A stretch of DNA of 52,646 bases from Paramarasmius palmivorus (lineage: Eukaryota > Basidiomycota > Agaricomycetes > Agaricales > Marasmiaceae). Both the position numbers and the translations under genes were made by a program. Below, one piece after another: positions 11,375 through 22,813 of this stretch (the first letter of the stretch is position 1; every line of letters begins with the position of its first letter). A model generated the notes under the pieces. That model had not been told where the DNA came from. It searched no databases and was given only the letters and a program-made list of their open reading frames with translations. Location: the NCBI GenBank assembly GCA_037176845.1, contig JAYKXP010000233.1, forward strand, positions 1 through 52,646, in the 5' to 3' direction.

Positions 11375-11737
11375 CTTCGTGGGTGATCTTTGCAGTTGGT
11401 CGTTGTGGTGGTTTCTGATGCCGTGCGCTTTTTCTGCCTACGAATAGTGTCTCCATGTGGGCTCGAGGTTGTTAGTTCGGGTCGAGGTTTTGATCCATTC
11501 GGTACCTGACTCATGACCGGGAGGTGTAAAGTCTGAGTGGCAGGCGGCGTGCAGTATAGCGCTTTCTCGTGGTGGTGATAGTTGATCCTCGAGTAGCTCA
11601 CACCATTATGTAATTATGTAATTCTACAGATCCCCTTCCCTTTTGGTCATATGGGTACTTGTGTACATCGGCTACAGGCTCTATAAGAGATGAATGCGTT
11701 TTCGGTCCATCAGAATTAGCATTCCTTTTGTCCTGCG

Positions 11738-12831
11738 ATGCCACTTGTACGTTTGGATCGCGACTGCCTATTGCATGTCCTAGCTTGGTCTATGCTGGAT
11801 GCTGTGGACGAGCGTCGCTTCTCAACGGATATTCTTCTTATTGAGCCACTTTTATGGTGGGAGTGAGTTTATCCTTCCTGTTGATCTTCGGCTCGAACTC
11901 AATCGTATTTTTCTATATTACTAGCTTGATGGTGGTGTTGTATCGCAGAATTCGTATCAAGGAAGGCGAGAAGCTCTTGCTCTTGGATGTCTCATTCAGA
12001 AGCAATCCCCGCTTGGCCGGACTGGTGCGAGAGCTTCGTATCCTGACCTGTCCGCCATTTGCCGAGTTCCAGGACGTTGATATCTTCGGGTCGTCCTTCG
12101 CAATCCCCTCCATTCTTGCAGCTGTTGCACCTACCGTTCAGCACTTGGAACTAACATGCCGGCTCCATCCCGATATACTCTTTTTGTTCCGTACCACCTA
12201 TTTTCCACGACTCGAATCTATGGAGGTTCCATACTATTTCGTGCTGGATGCATTGTCGACTATTCGCTTGCATGCTCGCATTCGCAACTTCCTCAGCGAA
12301 GTGCATGTCTTCAGGCGAGAGGGACCGCGCATTCAGCGTTTGACACTTGTCACCGTTATTGATGGTTGGCCGGTGTTGAAGCGCTTGTGTGTACGATGCA
12401 AATGGGGCCTACCCCCTTTTGACGGTCCTCTTTACGACCTTACCTATTTGAAGACCATAGTCGATCTCTCTATCCTGTTAGTCGACCGGTCTTGGGAGGC
12501 GAATGTGGCATTTTTTTTGGCACATGTGCGACCTCCTCCAAACGTGGAAGTGATTGCTCTTCTTCTTTGCAATCGTCAGTTTGTACGGCATTCGTTGTTC
12601 TCGGTGCATCGTTTCCACCCTAAACTAGTGGTTCCTGTACTCGGAGACCCTCTTCAAGCCGTTTATGGTGGAGATCAGATATTACCTTATATCGATAACT
12701 TGCTCTGTGTGGTCTCAGAGCCTCCAAGGGACAAAGAGTTTTGGCGGAAGATCAGGGAGTTTGTTGACAGGAGGACATTGCTCCCCGACCTTTTCCTATC
12801 GGACGGCCGAGATTTGCTTAGACTAAAATAG
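11738..12831 (+). CDS. F-box/LRR-like protein, two exons
   Basis: I model exons 11738-11862 and 11925-12831, separated by a 62-nt intron (donor A|GTGAGT, acceptor TTACTAG), giving 343 residues. The ATG at 11738 starts MPLVRLDRDCLLHVLAWSM, and the next section (LLIEPLLWWEDLMVVLYRRIRI) has the length and pattern of a divergent F-box. The rest has leucine-rich blocks such as VRELRILTCPP, VQHLELTC, IQRLTLVTV and WPVLKRLCVRCKW, then a C-terminal section with EFWRKIREFVDRR. By analogy it would be a substrate adaptor of an SCF ubiquitin ligase, but the F-box is weak and the substrate unknown. It belongs to a different subfamily from the CxxC F-box genes further right. Reading from 11854 without the intron would give an unlikely hydrophobic N terminus. 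Confidence 0.62.
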
Positions 12832-14180
12832 ATGCACTATTTCCGATACATTACTTCATTACTCTTGTGTTATGTAGCCCTCTCTACATTGTTTGGCTCT
12901 ATTACGAATAGATTTCAGTATGTGCAGGTATTGTCGAAGTTGTGTTCCTGATAGTATACAAATTGGAACAGGCGTTCTGCCGTGTGTACGCGAAAGTTTT
13001 CTGTCTCCCTCTGCTATAAAACTATTATTGAGTATGACTTGTTTCTCTACTCGATCAAGCACCTTCGACAATTCTCCTCGGTCAGAGTCTATGCGTTTGC
13101 CGGAATGTTCGCCGCGTTGTTGGCAGTATAGGAAACATCACCATAAGTAACTTGGCGACATGTATTCTACTTAAGTGATGCCTCATTTGTCGGGTTCAAC
13201 GTGGTCAATGTTGTCTTTCTCCACTGTATTCCCTGCGGCTCTTTCCTCGGTATCGGAGTCGTCGGAAATACGGCTTGACTGATGTGAGCATTGATAGGTC
13301 TTTGAATTTACTCGTGCTCACCACACTGAACTTGAAAATTTTCCGAGAGATTTTACTCCTGTATCCAGGAAGCGAGCAACAGCAGTTCGATTCTCTTCGC
13401 TCGTCGCTAAGCCTTGTGCTCGTTATCCTTTTCCCTGTGGCACATCAGTGTTAGTGGAACCGATGTACTGCTCGTATCTCTAATGTACATGGTGTTGTCC
13501 GCCATTGGTCGGTCAGTTGTCGCTGTAAGAGTACATGCTGTTAATACTGTTTGCTTGCCACCAGGCGTGCGTTTTTTTTGCGTATCAGAAATGTATGATA
13601 TAGGTACATTAAGTTGCTCCCGCACTATGTAGCGAGGCCATTGGACACTGCGGTCTCGTCCTAGATCTTGATTTATCACTGCAGCCGTTAGGCTATTTTA
13701 GTCTCGGTCATTCGGCTAAGATCCCAACGCGGATTGCAACGCCCGAGCAAAGCATGTGGCGGATGCAAACTGTACCGGCCAGCTGGAAAGGACTTTATTG
13801 CTCGCGCTCGATTACTTCACGTTCGCAGGTCACGAAGTTGACGAGGGGTGCAGGCATCTCCATACTTCGGGTCAGTAACCTGTTCGATATTACAGAACAT
13901 CTCTAACCTTCCTCAGCTGTGTGGCGATGATGACGAGTATAGGGAAAAGTGCTGTACCGATACGTGTGAAATCATCGCCTTTGTTGGCGAAACCTGCGTG
14001 GAGAAATAAATCAGAATGGTAACAGTTTATACTGACGCCCAGTACATACCTGAACCCCTTGGCCGTCTCTGGCGCAGATACGCATCCTGCATGGATTTTT
14101 CTTAATTCAGAACTACCCGACGACCGCTTGGTGTCGTCCAAAAGTCCCGGCCGTCGTTCAGGTGAATCGTGGGATACGCC

Positions 14181-14182
<2 letters not shown>
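12832..14182. other. Gap with unassigned open patches
   Basis: No gene is supported. On the minus strand 12859-13120 reads openly with a helical pattern (for example SKVLDRVEKQ) but no start or partner exon could be joined. The plus and minus frames at 13407-13680 overlap each other and neither has a motif. Confidence 0.3.

Positions 14183-14212
<30 letters not shown>
14183..14212 (+). repeat. 30-nt poly(T) tract
   Basis: There is an uninterrupted run of 30 T on the plus strand (poly(A) on the minus strand). It produces artificial poly-Lys or poly-Phe frames. It could be a simple microsatellite or the tail of an old reverse-transcribed insertion in minus orientation, but I see no element body next to it. 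Confidence 0.9.
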
Positions 14213-14213
<1 letters not shown>

Positions 14214-14559
14214 TGAGCACTGGGCAGACTGGAAACCAATCCAGCGCGAGGGTGTGGTGGACATGAAAGCCTACATGCATGATCTAACGGCTGTTTTGTT
14301 TGGTTGACCAATGGGTGCACGGTCGACACGACCAGTGGGGGGTGTCGAGAGTGTAGTGCGATTCTTGACCCAGACCGAACATGCTTGCCATATAGCACTA
14401 TGAAAAGAGGATATCAGAACTTTGTTCAATGCATTGGACTTGATTCGAGAGCGTGTAACACGTACGGATGAATAGTATAGGCTCCGAATATTTGGGAGGA
14501 TCGCTGCGATCAAGCCCTCATCTCCAGTCCACATGAAAGGCAAGTTAAATGGCTGATAT

Positions 14560-14756
14560 TCGGTGAGCCGTCGGGGCTATACGCGTAGACATGAAGGGCG
14601 ATCCTTACGACTCCGAAACTCAGGTGCTTTCCAGTTATTTGAGTTGTGACTGAATGTCGGTGAGCCGTCGGGGCTATACGCGTAGACATGAAGGGCGATC
14701 CTTACGACTCCGAAACTCAGGTGCTTTCCAGTTATTTGAGTTGTGACTGAATGTCG
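14560..14756. repeat. Perfect 97-bp tandem duplication
   Basis: The unit starting TCGGTGAGCCGTCGGGGCTA is present twice head to tail with a 97-bp period and no mismatch over the two copies. The period is not a multiple of three, so it is not a coding repeat. The identity implies a recent duplication. Confidence 0.95.
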
Positions 14757-16308
14757 TTGAGAATATATTCGTGAGGGACTGCAGATCCATCTGTATACCA
14801 AAAATAAAAATATTAAGCAGTGAAGAAGTCTTTCGCAACATGATGTCGTGTATCGCGTTACGGGGCTTGCGGTGAGTATAGAAAATATATTTTTTTGGAG
14901 GAGAAGATGAGGTGACGGGAGATGGATGTCAAGAATGAAGCGGTTACACAATTGATTTTCTTATCGTAGCCACGTGGTACGTGTACCTACTAAAGAGGGT
15001 ATATTTTCCCATGTGCCATATGCTTAACGCCCACAAGCGCCTAGAATATTCCAGGGTCAATGTATGCCTGTTCGCCCTTCACCATTACTATCGTTATCCT
15101 CTTTCTTCACCATACCGGATATCGTCATCGGATACTATGATATAGCTCGGAAGACGCCAGCCAATGGCCTGCACTTCAAATGGCTCATACCCAGTAAACG
15201 AGCATGAAAAGAGGAAGAACACCCGCCACAGCACGACGAGACTATTGCACGACAAGGAGACGAGGATGAGGAACAAACCCATATTCATGATCCACCACCT
15301 ACATCGTCATTGAAAAAACGTATTTTATTCCCCCTCGTTATCGGTGTATTCGACTGGCTGGCCTTCCTTTCAAAACATTCACACTTCACGAAGAAAAAGC
15401 CTGAAGTCATCTACGCTAAAAGGTCAAATCTTGTTCTTTTTCCTGGCTTGTGTTTACTAAAGTTGCAATTTAGATACTCGAAAGAATTAAAATTCCGACC
15501 TGCAGCAAGTCCTGTAATTCCCGAAACCCTCAAAGACGGTCGAGTTAGAATCCGCGGTGCAGAGCTTTCGAAATTGTCAACACCGACGCCTACACCGTCA
15601 CCAAAAGTCGAAGGGCAGAAGAAGGGAAAGAAGAAGGTTTCGACGAGAATGAGAAGGGAAAGAAGGTTGCTGGAAAGTGATACCCTGGTGGCTTTTTGCG
15701 TACGTGGAACTTTGAGAATGTTCACGGAAAAGTTACGCTGATTTATGGTAGCAGTTCGGTGGAAACGGCTTTCGCTCGTTGGATCTATAGATGCTTATAT
15801 TTATTTGGGCATACGTTGTGCCAAATACATTCCTCCATAATCGTGAACTGATAATTATTCGAATTTTGTTCGCGTGCATGAAGGGCGACTCGAGAACAGG
15901 ATTGGATAGAAGCCACCCCTGAAGGATGCTAGGCATGGCATAGCTGAGACCAACCCTTGTCAATGCAGTGAGTTCTCCGTCGTTGTCCTTCGTTTCGTTT
16001 CTTATGCTTGGCGTAGGTGAGATTGGCACCCTTTGGCATGGGCTGGCTTTTCAAAGTTATTTGCAGAAACGTGATCACACTGCCTTGACGCTGATGTGTT
16101 CCAGGTGGATAATGTAAGGAAGGAAAGGCTACCCACGGAGGTGCTGGAACTTGACCTGTATCTTTCCCGGATAGGATCGTACTCTCATAAGATCGACCGC
16201 TCACGATTCATGTAAAGGACATGCTCGACTGCGACTGGGAAGACGAACCTCTTCCTCACTAGGCTCCCGTGGACAGCGTGCCTTCGCAGCGCTCATGCGC
16301 CAGGGCAG
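14757..16308. other. Gap with one open frame of doubtful status
   Basis: The plus-strand frame 15310-15741 (143 codons) has a basic stretch (KGKKKVSTRMRRERR) and a Thr-Pro repeat (TPTPTPSPK). The minus strand is open through part of the same region. No family is recognised and I do not call a gene. Confidence 0.3.
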
Positions 16309-17156
16309 ATGAAAAGCCTTACATTCAGTCTACCATGCACAGTCTTCTCCTGTCTTATTAGGCGTGAGATGAATCAGCTGCAGGGTGTCACCTTTACCTC
16401 TCTGGAATCTTTCTCCTGCCCAGGTGAACTGCTTAGCAACGCCCCTTGGTTCAGTTGTGCCATTACGACTCATGCTCCAAAGCTTACCGTCGTCACGTTA
16501 GGCTGTATATTGCGGGATTCCATCTCCTCCACGCAAGAGTTGCCGTACAGCCAGCTGCGATCTCTGACAAGACAACTTGTCAGTTCATGGCTGATTCAGA
16601 ACAAACTTAAGCATTGCACTGCACTCTCTTATCTGTCCATACAGTTTGAACCTTCGTATTGGCCACCTCAACTCCTCGACACGATCGAATTACCCAAACC
16701 ATAAACATTCTGCTTCGGTTCATCCCAATCTGGGGTCTGCACCAAATACTTCAAGCGGGTCAGTCTTCCAGCACTCTCCTTCGTCATATTAATTACAGGA
16801 AAATTCAAATTCGACCACAGCATCCGGTGAATTGGCCTTGCGAGGCCTTTCTGGACATGCTCCAACGGTCAGAAGCTGGTCTCGAGTCCATTTCCATTCA
16901 ACTCTCCGCTTCGACCCTATCACGCATTGACCACATTGTGCAACTCTTGAAAATCAGCCAGCGCATGCTTGACGATCAGCTGAAGGACAGCACCAACATC
17001 TCGGTAGAATTTTTCCTGAAGCTCATCGACTCTCGACATTGTTACCCGAGGGTGACGACTCCGACAAACCCGCCATCCGACCCTGTCGAAGGGAACGGGC
17101 AATTGGAAAGGCTAGCCAACAAAATCTGCGGCGGGCCAGTTAGCGATACAGCTTGA
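16309..17156 (+). pseudogene. F-box/LRR gene remnant (C-terminal leucine-rich part)
   Basis: Coding similarity is spread over three frames. The first part (16309-16690) has LRR-like text such as APKLTVVTL and ALSYLSIQFE. A middle block near 16690-16800 reads sensibly only in a second frame (VSLPALSFVILITGK). The third block (16830-17156) contains AFLDMLQRSEAGLESISIQL, which lines up with FLDMLQRSAPTIKHIDIDF in the intact F-box gene at 47300-48829. At least two frame changes are needed and no F-box is found, so this is a decayed relative of that family. Confidence 0.65.
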
Positions 17157-19066
17157 GCATGACGGTATTTTGGCAGTGAAATGTAACATAGAAGATTTGT
17201 GGTATTTAACGTGTATGAATGTACAGTCAGGATCTAAAAACTGGAGCGTCGACGTCAATGCTTTGTGCTATCCTCTCCTTTGTAGTGCTGTGATAAACTG
17301 CAGCATTGAAACGGAGTCATCCAGCGGTTCGTCTTACAGTGACCAATATCCTTCTGCATCCTCAAATAACGAAAGGTTGGGACGTTGAGCAAGAAAAGGG
17401 AGTACGATGTTGGCCGCACATTTTCTGCCAATACTGGGGTAAGCGAGGCATAAACCAAATTGACTGCTCAACCGATGAGCGGATAGTCCAAAGTCCTGAA
17501 GACGGTATAGTCAGTACTAACAGGAGAAACCAATGAAACTGGTACCTTCTAAGGTAACATCCAGCACTCCGAACACCATCGTACTCAGATTTCCGCCGTA
17601 TACTGCGTGTGGAGCGTAGCACAGCGAGGAAAGTAGACCCACGGTCGTAAAAAGCGATGCTCAATGGTAAATATTGAACAGATGAGCCTAGTCATTCACG
17701 AGCCCTCATCCTATGATTGATATGTCGTGTTGATGGATGATGTGGTAGTTGAATATCTGCTTATCGGTGATTATGACTGTCTCGGTAGGGGGTCCGACAG
17801 GCATTGAGGAAAGATGACCGCTATCCAGCTTCGTTGGGACCCAAGGCTGACGTTTCTTGCCTGTAGATGCGCGCAGAATGGCCTGGGTCGAAGACAGGAA
17901 ATTTGCAGAGAAATGAGAAAAGCCATGAAATTCGAAATGAGGAAACACACCTTGGATCCTATCCTGATATTACATCTCATCCGAACAAATGCTCTAGAAG
18001 CCCCACGCATACGACCTAGGCGCCTGGTATCTCGACGCTGCTCGCCTGAGACAGTAAATTCTGATTCCTCGCACTGTCAGAGAGCTGTTCCAAAACCTTC
18101 AAGCAGGGCTGTCAGGAAGGATAGCGGTTGGGTTGGCTGTGAATGGGCGATGGTGGTAACGAAGAAAGAGGGACGCTGAGACGCGGCAGGCAATTTCAAT
18201 CTTCACAATGACCACGACATTGACGGCGACAAACGTAGGCTACCACAAGGCTACCAAGGCACCCTCGCAACTACATGGACAGTGGACACAACGGGTCGTT
18301 GTGCAGTAGATGTCACTACCTCGCATTGATCATCATGTGGCCTCCGAGTTCCGCGCAACTTGTCAGTGTATCCTTTTTTCTGGTTTTTCAACTAGCCCGG
18401 TGAGCTTTCAAATTTCACCCTTTACCATCCTATAACATATAATATTCAAACCAGTACTCCGTGAACGGGGACGAATAACTCTTCAGCAATTCAGTGCACA
18501 TCGACAATCACTTACTTCCCCGACATCGGCGAGGACAGGGCTGCCATCTTGGCACTTCACCCGGCAAGCAATTGTTAAATCTAGCACATGGTCGTGCATC
18601 CCATCATACTTCCCGCTCTTCTGTACTTCTCCTGAGAGTAGCAGCGCAGACGTATCACGTACCTCCAGGTCGGCGTCAAACTTTTCTCGGGATAGCCGAA
18701 TACACATCCGGGCCTCGGTACCCAGTACCGTCATTCTCGATGAGAACGGAACTATCGAGACTTCAACCTTCAATAGCCGTCTGGAATATCGTGCTATTAT
18801 GTACGTTTCAAGGTTGATCTTTGTCCTTACGGCTTTTCACACTGAAGTCGCTCACACTTACTTGTCTTTTTACAGCAATTTACACATCCGGATGAAACAC
18901 ACATCTAGGCCCGAACCCGAAGATGAAGACCAGAGCATTGGTACGCCACCTCCTCACCGTCGAAAAAACAGTATAAAAATTCGAACAAAACGCTAGGAAT
19001 ATCTAGTGGTCTCACCTCCTCTTCCACCATACATTTGGCCCCTTTCAGCGTCTCTGAAATGCAACC
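17157..19066. other. Gap with coding-like fragments
   Basis: On the minus strand 18773-18528 is an open block starting MKVEVSIVPFSSRM and ending at a good donor (GAA|GTAAGT), like a first exon, but I could not find its partner. On the minus strand about 17640-17560 also reads like an exon ending at GTACCAG. No function can be assigned to either. Confidence 0.3.
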
Positions 19067-20960
19067 ATGGAATTTAAGAACATTCACTCTCTCCTCCCCT
19101 TCGTCATTGTCGCCCAAGCTGGTCCATTCGCCAAACGGTCAGAACGAGGACAAGGACGTACTGCTCAACATGCAGAGGTACGGTTACAACCCAGGAGACG
19201 CCTTCGACGATACTCATGGACGCGCCTTGACAGTGCTGCGTGTGGTATGATGTCCTGGACGATCTCCAACACAACTTCTAAGTCTCCTTCATCGTAGCCG
19301 TAGATCCATGTCCGAATCTAACGCATCTCCTTCACTAGATTCAACGAAGAGTCATGCGGTAAGCCTTAATCCAGTTTGGTTGGTAAATCGGGGATTAAAT
19401 AAATATATCTCTACAGGCTAGAATCCTCGCGAGTCCCTTCGTGTAGGTGTCTGCATTAATATTACATTTTTCTCTACTTACCAAGTGGACAGCCGAGCTT
19501 CCACGACGCTGTTTGGGTTCTCGCCTCGACTTTTTCCACAGGGACAGTTTGGGTATGGGTCTAATTTTCGACCATGGCCAGCCACACGGCATATTGACGT
19601 ACTCCCTTTTTCGGTGGTGGAGGAGCTGGTGAGGCTATACCCTCGAGTAACTTCTACAAGAGGCGTTGACAGGCCTTTTCACTACATATGGTTCAATCAT
19701 CGCCTATCAAGACATTGAGATGAAATACGGCGAGTTGGTCGGTTTCTGAAAGGTCTTCGGTTCTGATCTTTTTCTCCCACAGACGGTAACAAGGGCCTTA
19801 GTATGTTCTTCCCTGATGCTCAAGTATTCTCGCTCACTCTCGTTCAGAGGAAATCGTCGAAAGACAACCCCGGATTGGCCCACGACACTATGTCGCATTT
19901 GGAGATCTGTACGCCCCTGCTTAATCTATCTTTTTTCCTGTCGAACACTCATTACCGCTGTACATTTCGTTAGAATTCAATCCGCGTCAGCTGTTGGTAT
20001 TACAGACTGCCCGTACGTACACGTTCATCATCAAAGCTGTCAAATTTACTGATACATTTGGTTCGAAAAGTGGCGCCCCACGACTTGAGTTCCTCGCTGG
20101 GCGTAGCAGACCTCTCAGGCTGCACTCGATGTACTTCCCTCTCCTGCCGACTCGCCCGATATGGTTAGCGAGTTTCTAGTTCCTTTACTGTTCCAGAGAA
20201 GCTTAACGATCGCAAAACAATAGCTCCTCGACAGACTTGAACATGCAGGCTTTAGCGCAGAGAAGCTCGTTGACCTCTTAAGATCACATACTATCGGCGG
20301 ACAGGAATTTGTCGTTCCTGAGGTACCAAATACACCATTTGACAGTACCCCAGAGACTTTCGATACCCGGTTCTTCGCTGAGGTAATTATCTTTTTTTTT
20401 TTTTTTTACTCATTGCGCAAAGAAACAAACTGACGGGTGAACTGTTTAGACTTTGCTCAAGGGCGTTCATGGAAAGACGTTCGACACGGTCCCTGGAGAG
20501 CAACCTTCCCCACTCAAAGGCGAGTTCCGACTTGCATCCGACTTTGCACTGGCTCGTGATCCTAGGTATTTCCTCTTTCCCCGTTTCCCGAAAAGTGTGC
20601 TGATATTCCGGGATCAGGACATCCTGCCGCTGGCAATCCAACGTCAGTAAGCTGTCCATGGTTTAGTTCATGACCCATAACTCACACTCGCATCGCAACT
20701 GCCAGACAACCACCAACTTATGCAAACCCGATTCCGAAATGTCATGGCCAAGGTCGCTGTTGCAGGACACTACCGCGACGATATCATGGCCAAGCTCGCT
20801 GTTACAGGACACAACCGCGACGATATTATCGACTGCTCTGATATCATCCCCGTGTCCAAGTCACTCTCCAAGAAGGCGTTCTTGCCTGCCGGAAAGAGCT
20901 TGAATAATATCGAGGCAGCTTGCTCAGCGACACGTTTCTCCGCTCTTACTGCTCAACCAG
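19067..20960 (+). pseudogene. Class II fungal heme peroxidase (generic/CiP-like), broken in its N-terminal half
   Basis: The order of motifs is that of secreted class II peroxidases. An ATG at 19067 opens a signal-peptide-like stretch, then CCVWYDVLDDLQ (19232 on), FNEESCG, ESLR, the distal SFHDAV near 19493, GAPRLEFLAGR near 20073, the proximal-His block LLRSHTIGGQE (His codon 20287), TPFDSTPETFDTRFFAE, CRWQS and DCSDIIP. The second half splices cleanly (20224-20382, 20450-20565, 20618-20646, 20706-20960). The first half carries several lesions: a donor reading CTAAGT at 19278 instead of GTAAGT, TAG at 19419-19421 where Glu is expected, an extra T at 19512-19514, and CG at 19612-19613 where an acceptor AG is expected. 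The GGGADG motif is altered. Mn-site acids are not convincing. The SHTIGGQE block is closer to generic Coprinopsis-type peroxidases than to MnP. Confidence 0.85.
20744..20827 (+). repeat. 42-bp in-frame tandem duplication inside the peroxidase pseudogene
   Basis: The 14-codon unit MAKVAVAGHYRDDI (20744-20785) is followed at once by MAKLAVTGHNRDDI (20786-20827). The copies differ at 4 of 42 positions. Class II peroxidases have this helix once. Confidence 0.9.
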
Positions 20961-21834
20961 GTACGTGGTTTGATTCGTAGTTTGGTGAAGGGGCATGCTA
21001 AACAACCGGTTATCGTAGGTCCGTAAACTGCTGTTCACACCTAATTCCTTTCCATTACTGTGTTGGGTCCGCTGAGCCGACCTTCCATTTCTCTCGTCAT
21101 TACATCGGTTAGATACCTTCGCTTCGCGTTTCCGGTCCTCGTAAATAATGCGTAGACTTATATCTGTCTGCATGTTCTTACCCGCACTCATTCGAATGCA
21201 CACCTGTTAAAGAGACTCGGCCCTTCCTTGAGCCCGACACCAGTTTAGCCTCGAGAGAGACGCTAGCTCGCTTCCACTACTACTACTTCGATCACGATCG
21301 AACCAATTGAAATTCATATCCATATGCCAATAAAAAAAGGCAGCCATCTAGTTCATTGCGCCCCCGTCCCGTAGCCTCGACTGACGGATACAAGTAACCC
21401 GTTATAGTCCATCCGTATCCACTGAATTGTCTCTAAGAACACGCCGTCAATTACTGAGGAATCTGTGGAAGGAACGTCGGCGATGGTAGATGAACACAGT
21501 CGAAGAAGCACTTACCATGCAACAAATACGATGTCTGAAAGAGCTGATATTCATAAGGCAGCGAGCTTAGGAAGCTTAGCCAAGGCGAGGAGTTCTACAA
21601 AGAGAGGAATGTTACCTTGAGAATATAGGATCCCGTTAGAAAAGTGCATTGACAAACGATGAAGCATCGATGCAGTCGTATCTTCCAAGGCGGCAGGCGA
21701 TTTAATCCTACAGTAGATACCCGTTAATCAGAACATTGGAACACAGCCATAGACATACCGGAAGCGTAGACAGTAGACGGCCGTAGCAAAAAAGCGGCTT
21801 GAAGAGAGCTAAACAAAACGAACGAAGCAAACCT
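20961..21834. other. Gap after the peroxidase pseudogene
   Basis: A donor at 20961 (GTACGT) suggests a further terminal peroxidase exon. A frame starting at about 21212 after TTAAAG could be that exon but is not convincing. Nothing else is supported. Confidence 0.3.
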
Positions 21835-22422
21835 TCATCGCTGCCCATTTGACATCATCACCTCCAGCAATGGCAGCGATGTAATTCTTCGTTCATGTTT
21901 TGAACACGGGGACCGTATCTTGATGTTTTCTTTTTGAGATTGACACTTGGTTTGGGGACTAGGGTGTAGCGACATGTTGAGAAGGGGGAAAGGCGATTTG
22001 CTGGTCTTTCTCTTGGGCGAAGGTGAAACGACGAGGATAGGAGGTGTAGAGCTTGCAGTCTCGAAAGAAACTTGAGGGTTAAAGTCTTCGAATTCGACGA
22101 TCTGATCTACGTGTTGAAAGATAGAATTGTAGACCTCTGAGGTCTTGTTAACATCAACGAACGCATCCTACATCATCTCCTTCTCCTCGACGGCCTCGAA
22201 CTAGACTCCAGAACATTCAGACGAGGACACACTTTGAACATCGTCTTCAAAGTCACTGTACATGTCGACAATGTCGTCTATTTCGTCCCTTTTGGACAGC
22301 TGAAAAATGGGGTCGGAAACCAAATTTTAGTAGTACTAGGGCTGCGACAGACGTACCTCGAAATCATCCACAATGGCTTCAAAGGTGAAGATATCACATT
22401 TGGTAGCAGCAGTAGCAGGCAT
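21835..22422 (-). pseudogene. Acidic, probably disordered protein; two in-frame stops
   Basis: On the minus strand an ATG at 22422 opens MPATAATKCDIFTFEAIVDD. After a clean intron (GAG|GTACGT to TTTTTCAG, about 22356-22300) the frame continues with LSKRDEIDDIVDMYSDFEDD. It then meets TAG after SSSECSGV and TAG after VEEKEMM, yet goes on with sensible acidic and Ser/Pro text (DAFVDVNKTSEVYNSIFQH, then PSPKRKTSKSP). A further frame change occurs near 21890, where KNYIAAIAGGDDVKWAAMK reads in another frame. The family is not recognised. Retained introns and coding texture across stops show an old gene rather than chance. Confidence 0.55.
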
Positions 22423-22813
22423 TGTAAAAGATCTGTGCAGTATAGCAGAGTTGTTGGGGGTTCGACTCGAAGCAGCGAATGCGGTGCACAAATTTCGAGC
22501 ATGTCTAAAATAGCTGGGGGCTACCTAAAAGCAGTCCTCTGCGGAGCCACATTTTACGGTCAACCAGAGGTATCTTGATTCTGCAAAGTTGGCCAGTGAT
22601 TGTGGTGCCGCAGCCAGAAACGAGGAAGAGGTTATTTGGTTGTGATGGTAGAAAGCAAGCCTAGTCTGTTTCGCTTCGAATTCGGTACCTCGTCTCCGTA
22701 GGGCAGTGGAAGAGAATGTGATCGTATAACAGTACAAGTAATGATACACGGTATACAAGTACTAATGCTACAGTGGGTATCCTTGACTCCAAAGTCTACA
22801 ATCTGAATATGTG
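22423..22813. other. Intergenic stretch
   Basis: I see nothing gene-like between the acidic-protein pseudogene and the convergent-looking end of the next minus-strand gene. Confidence 0.4.

Noticed and set aside
14183..14212. Poly(A) tail of a retroelement in minus orientation
   Set aside because: No reverse transcriptase, SINE-like promoter or target duplication is visible next to it; a simple microsatellite explains it.
14102..14264. Poly-Lys-containing minus-strand frames
   Set aside because: The Lys run is produced by the 30-nt T tract, and the flanking text has no motif or splice support.
15310..15741. Basic 143-codon plus-strand gene
   Set aside because: No homologous pattern, no splice context, and the opposite strand is open over most of it.
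22444..22475. tRNA-like GGTTCGA box
   Set aside because: The GGTTCGACTC word occurs but no acceptor stem, anticodon arm or D-arm can be folded around it.
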